DNA from: Pseudomonadota bacterium
Lineage (GTDB): Bacteria > Pseudomonadota > Alphaproteobacteria > Rhodospirillales > 2-02-FULL-58-16
Length of the DNA: 16,052 bases
Assembly: GCA_022572335.1 (NCBI GenBank)
Contig: JACZWD010000037.1
Span: forward strand, 1-16,052
Reading direction: 5' to 3'
Shown one piece after another: positions 12,648 to 16,052 of this stretch; positions within the stretch are counted from its first letter, which is position 1; every line of letters begins with the position of its first letter. The notes under the pieces are model-generated. The model ran no database searches. It was given only the letters and a program-made list of their open reading frames with translations, and was not told the DNA's origin. The position numbers and the translations under genes are program-made.

Positions 12648-14368
12648 GGCGGCTGACGACCGACATCCTGATCCTCGGCAGCGGCGGCGCCGGCCTTTTC
12701 GCCGCCCTTCATGCCCAAGCGGCGGTGCCCGATCTGTCGGTCACCGTGGCGGTGAAAGGCCTGCTCGGCAAATCCGGCTGCACGCGCATGGTCCAGGGCG
12801 GCTACAACGTGGCCCTGGCGCCCGGCGATTCCGTCGAGCGCCACTTCATGGACACCATCGAGGGCGGCAAGTGGCTGAACGACCAGGAGCTTGCCTGGAC
12901 CCTGGTCACCGGCGCCCGGGAGCGCATCCGCGAGCTGGAGAACGAGATCGGCTGCTTTTTCGACCGCAACCCCGACGGCACCATCCACCAGAAGGCCTTC
13001 GCCGGGCAGACCTTCGACCGCACCGTGCACAAGGGCGACCTGACGGGCATCGAGATCATCAACCGCCTGGCCGAGCAGGTGTGGGCCCGCGACATCGGCC
13101 GCCTGGAGGACCACCGCGCCGTGGAGCTGATCAAGACCCCGTCCGGGGACGCCATCGCCGGGGTGCTGATGATCGACATGCGCGCCGGCGATTTCGTCTT
13201 CGTCCAGGCGCGGGCGGTGCTGCTGGCCACCGGCGGCGGCCCCACCATGTACAAGTACCACACGCCGTCCGGCGACAAGAGCTGCGACGGCATGGCCATG
13301 GCGTTGCGCGCCGGGCTGCCGCTCAGGGAAATGGAGATGATCCAGTTCCACCCCACCGGCCTCATGGCGGGGCCGGAGACGCGAATGACCGGCACCGTGC
13401 TGGAGGAGGGCCTGCGCGGGTTCGGCGGGCACCTGCTTGACGGCAGGGAGAGGCGCTTCATGCCCGACTACGACGACCACGCCGAGCGGGCGACGCGGGA
13501 CATCGTCAGCCGCGCCATGTACTACGAAATGCGCCGCGGCCACACGGCGCCCGAGGGCGGCCTTTACCTGACCATGCGCCACCTCGACCCGGACGCGGTG
13601 AAGGCCGGGTTCAAGGGCATGGTCGAACGCTGCGCCGACTGCGGCTTCGACCTGGTCGGCGGCCTGGTCGAGGTGGTGCCCACCGCCCATTACATGATGG
13701 GCGGCGTGATCTTCGGCGTCGACTGCGCGACCGGGATCGCCGGCCTGTTCGCCGCCGGGGAGGACACCGGCGGGGTGCACGGGGCCAACCGCCTGGGCGG
13801 CAACGGCGTTGCCAATTCGACCGTCTTCGGGGCCATCGCCGGCGACAGCATGGCGGCCTCGGTCGCCGGCGCGGACGGGTTCCGCGACCCCGACGAGGAC
13901 GCCATCGCCGCCGGCGTGGAGCGCTGCCGGACGCCCCTCGGCCGCCGGCCCGGGGACCTCGAAGAGATCCGCGAGCGGCTTTACGAACTGATGTGGGAGG
14001 ACGTGGGCATCGTCCGCAGCGCATCGGGGCTGGACCGGGCGGGCGCCGCCCTGGTCGCGCTGGAGGCCGACCTGGACGCCGTCGGCGTCGCCGGCGACGA
14101 CCTGGTCTACAATCTCACCTGGCACGACTGGTTGAACCTGAAGAGCCTGATCGTGGTCGGCCGCGCCATCACCGCGGCGGCCATGGCGCGCCAGGAATCC
14201 CGGGGCGCCCACTTCGTCTCCGACCATCCGGAGGAGGGGGACCTGGCCGCCTCGCGTTTCACCAGCGTCCGCCTGGAAGGCGGCGATATGGTGGTCCACA
14301 CCGAGCCCGTGCGCTTCACCCGGGTCAAGCCGGGCGAGACCCTGCTCGCCGATTCGGCCGCCGAGTAG
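12644..14368 (+). CDS. Fumarate reductase/succinate dehydrogenase-type FAD flavoprotein
   Basis: 574 residues, close to SdhA/FrdA length. TTG 12644 overlaps the beta-subunit TGA; GGGGGTG lies a few bases ahead. The FAD-binding DILILGSGGAGLFAALHA starts at residue 7. The fumarate/succinate site is intact: His236 in FHPTG, Arg285 in TRDIVSR (the proton-transfer Arg) and His349 in HYMMGG, with VHGANRLGGNG for FAD and RQESRGAH near the end. At the position of the covalent-FAD His of SdhA/FrdA is Cys46 (KSGCTRM), so FAD is probably not bound covalently. That points to a soluble fumarate reductase-like or oxidase-like enzyme rather than a respiratory succinate dehydrogenase. No iron-sulphur or membrane-anchor subunit is adjacent. 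L-aspartate oxidase is less likely, given the C-terminal features and the fumarase neighbour. Confidence 0.88.
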   Translation: MRRLTTDILILGSGGAGLFAALHAQAAVPDLSVTVAVKGLLGKSGCTRMVQGGYNVALAPGDSVERHFMDTIEGGKWLNDQELAWTLVTGARERIRELENEIGCFFDRNPDGTIHQKAFAGQTFDRTVHKGDLTGIEIINRLAEQVWARDIGRLEDHRAVELIKTPSGDAIAGVLMIDMRAGDFVFVQARAVLLATGGGPTMYKYHTPSGDKSCDGMAMALRAGLPLREMEMIQFHPTGLMAGPETRMTGTVLEEGLRGFGGHLLDGRERRFMPDYDDHAERATRDIVSRAMYYEMRRGHTAPEGGLYLTMRHLDPDAVKAGFKGMVERCADCGFDLVGGLVEVVPTAHYMMGGVIFGVDCATGIAGLFAAGEDTGGVHGANRLGGNGVANSTVFGAIAGDSMAASVAGADGFRDPDEDAIAAGVERCRTPLGRRPGDLEEIRERLYELMWEDVGIVRSASGLDRAGAALVALEADLDAVGVAGDDLVYNLTWHDWLNLKSLIVVGRAITAAAMARQESRGAHFVSDHPEEGDLAASRFTSVRLEGGDMVVHTEPVRFTRVKPGETLLADSAAE

Positions 14369-14373
14369 GGCCC

Positions 14374-15303
14374 ATGGCGGACATCGTCATCGCCGAGTTC
14401 ATGGACGAGGCCGCGGTCGAGGACCTGCGCCGGGACTACGACGTGGTCTACGACCCCGGACTGGTCGACCGTGCCAACGACCTGCTCGCCGCCGTCGCCG
14501 GCTGCCGGGCGCTGGTCGTGCGCAACCGCACCCAGGTGCGCGGCGCCCTGCTCGATGCGGCGCCGCGCCTGGAGGCGCTGGGCCGCCTGGGCGTGGGCCT
14601 GGACAACATCGACATGGAGGCCTGCGCGGCCCGGGGCATCGCCGTGTTGCCGGCGACCGGCGCCAACGACCTGGCGGTCGCCGAGTACGTCATCGCCGGC
14701 CTGTTGATGCTTCTGCGCGGCACCTACCACGCCAGCGCCCGGGTCCTGGCCGGGGAGTGGCCGCGCATGGACCTGATGGGGCGCGAGGTCGCCGGCCGCC
14801 GCCTGGGCCTGATCGGCTTCGGCGCCATCGGCCGGGCGGTGGCGCCGCGGGCGCGGGCGCTGGGCATGACCGTTGCCGCCTGCGACCCATACGTGTCCGC
14901 CGACGATGCGGCCTGGGCGGCCCTGTCGGTGGAGGCACGGGACTTCGGCGCCATCGTGTCCGAAAGCGACGCCCTCAGCCTGCACGTGCCGCTGACCGGC
15001 GAGACCCGCCATCTGATCGACGGCAAAGCGCTCTCGCGCATGCGGCCCGGCGCCGTCCTCATCAACGCCGCCCGCGGCGGCGTGGTCGACGAGGACGCGG
15101 TGGCCGCGGCCCTCAGGGCGGGCACCCTCGGCGGCGCCATGCTCGACGTGTTCGAGAACGAGCCCCTGGCGGCGGGCTCGGCATTGGACGGCGTCCCCAA
15201 CCTGATCCTCACCCCCCACATCGCCGGGCTGAGCGAGGACTCGCACCGGCGCATCGGCGCGGTCACCGCGGCCAACGTGCGCCGGGTGCTGGAAGGGAAC
15301 TGA
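14374..15303 (+). CDS. D-isomer 2-hydroxyacid dehydrogenase (SlcC-like possible)
   Basis: 309 residues, starting 5 bases after the flavoprotein stop. It has the two-domain D-2-hydroxyacid dehydrogenase layout: a catalytic-domain N-terminus (ADIVIAEFMDEAAVEDL), LGVGLDNID, the NAD-binding Rossmann turn LIGFGAIGRAVAPRARALGM, then Arg234 (NAARGGVVDED), Glu263 (DVFENEP) and His282 (TPHIAGLS), spaced as in known members (Arg to Glu 29 residues). It should oxidise a D-2-hydroxyacid or reduce a 2-oxoacid using NAD(P). Being next to an Ldh2-family gene recalls the SlcC/ComC pair of sulfolactate metabolism, in which two dehydrogenases of opposite stereospecificity work through sulfopyruvate. D-malate or another substrate is equally possible given the fumarase genes. 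Confidence 0.92.
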   Translation: MADIVIAEFMDEAAVEDLRRDYDVVYDPGLVDRANDLLAAVAGCRALVVRNRTQVRGALLDAAPRLEALGRLGVGLDNIDMEACAARGIAVLPATGANDLAVAEYVIAGLLMLLRGTYHASARVLAGEWPRMDLMGREVAGRRLGLIGFGAIGRAVAPRARALGMTVAACDPYVSADDAAWAALSVEARDFGAIVSESDALSLHVPLTGETRHLIDGKALSRMRPGAVLINAARGGVVDEDAVAAALRAGTLGGAMLDVFENEPLAAGSALDGVPNLILTPHIAGLSEDSHRRIGAVTAANVRRVLEGN

Positions 15304-15306
15304 TCC

Positions 15307-16052
15307 GTGGCCAACCTGACCCTGGAGGCGCTCCACGATCTGGCCGTGGGGGTCCTCTGCGCGTCCCGCACCTCGCCGGAGAACGCCGCCGCCGTGGCCC
15401 GGGCGCTGGTGGCGGCCGAGGCCGATGGATTGGTTGGCCATGGCGCGTCGCGCCTGCCGTCCTATGCCGACCAGGCCGTGTCCGGCAAGGTGGACGGCTT
15501 GGCCACGCCCGGGCTCAGCGAAACGGCGGCGGCGGCCGTTCGGGTGGATGCGCGCAACGGTTTCGCCTACCCGGCCATCGCCCTCGGGCTCGACCACGCC
15601 GCCCGCCTGGTGGAGAAGACCGGCGTCGTCGCCGTGGCGGTGGGCAATTCCCATCATTTCGGCGCCGCCGGCTACCACGTGGAGCGGTTGGCGGAAAAGG
15701 GCCTCCTCGGCCTCGCCTTCGGCAACTCGCCGGCGGCCATCGCCCCGTGGGGCGGGTCCCGCGCCCTGTTCGGCACCAATCCCATCGCCTGCGCCTGTCC
15801 CCGGGCCGGCGCCGCGCCCCTGGTCATCGACCTCGGTTTGAGCAAGGCCGCCCGGGGCAGGATCATGGTCGCCGCGCAAAAGGGCGAGCCCATCCCCGAG
15901 GGCTGGGCGCTCGACGCCAAGGGCCGGCCGACCACCGACGCCAAGGTGGCCATGGAGGGCACCATGCTGCCCATGGGCGACGCCAAGGGGTCGGCCCTGG
16001 TGCTCATGGTCGAGATCCTGGCCGCGGCGCTGACCGGCTCCCATTTCGGCTA
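15307..16052 (+). CDS. Ldh2-family malate/L-lactate/sulfolactate dehydrogenase, 3' truncated by window edge
   Basis: Begins at GTG 15307, three bases after the previous stop, with GGAAGGG (15292-15298) as ribosome site. The 248 codons visible cover about 70% of a typical ~350-residue member. Motifs are NLTLEALHDLAVGVL, EADGLVGHGASRLPSY with the conserved His and Arg, VGNSHHFGAAGYH, and GTNPIACACPR. This fold is unrelated to classical LDH/MDH and uses NAD(P) to convert 2-oxoacids and (S)- or (R)-2-hydroxyacids; members include malate, ureidoglycolate, sulfolactate (ComC) and delta-1-piperideine-2-carboxylate enzymes. The operon may continue beyond the window, and downstream genes there would help fix the substrate. 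Confidence 0.92.
   Translation, partial: MANLTLEALHDLAVGVLCASRTSPENAAAVARALVAAEADGLVGHGASRLPSYADQAVSGKVDGLATPGLSETAAAAVRVDARNGFAYPAIALGLDHAARLVEKTGVVAVAVGNSHHFGAAGYHVERLAEKGLLGLAFGNSPAAIAPWGGSRALFGTNPIACACPRAGAAPLVIDLGLSKAARGRIMVAAQKGEPIPEGWALDAKGRPTTDAKVAMEGTMLPMGDAKGSALVLMVEILAAALTGSHFG

Noticed and set aside
12575..16044. Two long antisense frames (574 and 645 codons) over the flavoprotein and dehydrogenases
   Set aside because: The plus strand encodes conserved enzymes with full catalytic motifs; the antisense products show no family features.

Overview
The window looks like chromosomal DNA from a high-GC alphaproteobacterium, probably Rhodospirillales-like. This rests on strong G/C-ending codon bias over most of its length, a typical proteobacterial GlnB, an AsmA-family envelope protein and a tRNA-His with encoded CCA. 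No taxonomic marker fixes the lineage, so this is inference.

Layout. (1) Bases 1-2205 are an accessory-looking block with visibly lower GC and more rare codons (CTA, ATA, AGG, TTG starts). It holds the 3' end of a carboxymuconolactone decarboxylase-like gene, an alpha/beta hydrolase whose nucleophile position reads Thr, an HPP-family membrane gene broken by one frameshift, and the first ~75 codons of an MmgE/PrpD gene. That last gene has its own promoter and ribosome binding site but stops matching its family abruptly near 2205. (2) Bases 2206-3400 lie on the minus strand: a small 4-fold beta flower protein, tRNA-His(GTG) with promoter and terminator, and a two-helix membrane protein. (3) A class I PLP aminotransferase follows on the plus strand. 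(4) glnB has a very good sigma-54 promoter, three 18-bp tandem repeats at the predicted transcription start and a leader hairpin. An intact IS630-family element has inserted into the TA of the glnB TAG stop codon, and the stop is restored at the junction. (5) A 1389-residue AsmA-family protein contains three ~334-residue tandem copies of its central region. (6) After a 414-base gap with a nested inverted repeat, a tight operon runs off the right edge: class I Fe-S fumarase alpha and beta, a fumarate reductase/succinate dehydrogenase-type flavoprotein, a D-2-hydroxyacid dehydrogenase and an Ldh2-type (malate/lactate/sulfolactate) dehydrogenase.

How the genes may work together. The operon is the most interesting functional unit. 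Two dehydrogenases from families that often act on opposite stereoisomers could interconvert a 2-hydroxyacid through its 2-oxoacid (D-malate, oxaloacetate and L-malate, or the sulfolactate equivalents). The fumarase would dehydrate L-malate to fumarate, and the flavoprotein, which keeps the fumarate/succinate active-site residues but lacks the covalent-FAD histidine, would reduce it. This pathway is inferred from family and gene order. No CRISPR array, defence island, phage gene or integrase was seen. No wholly new system could be demonstrated; the best candidates are the hydroxyacid/fumarate operon, the triplicated AsmA protein and the rebuilt glnB locus.
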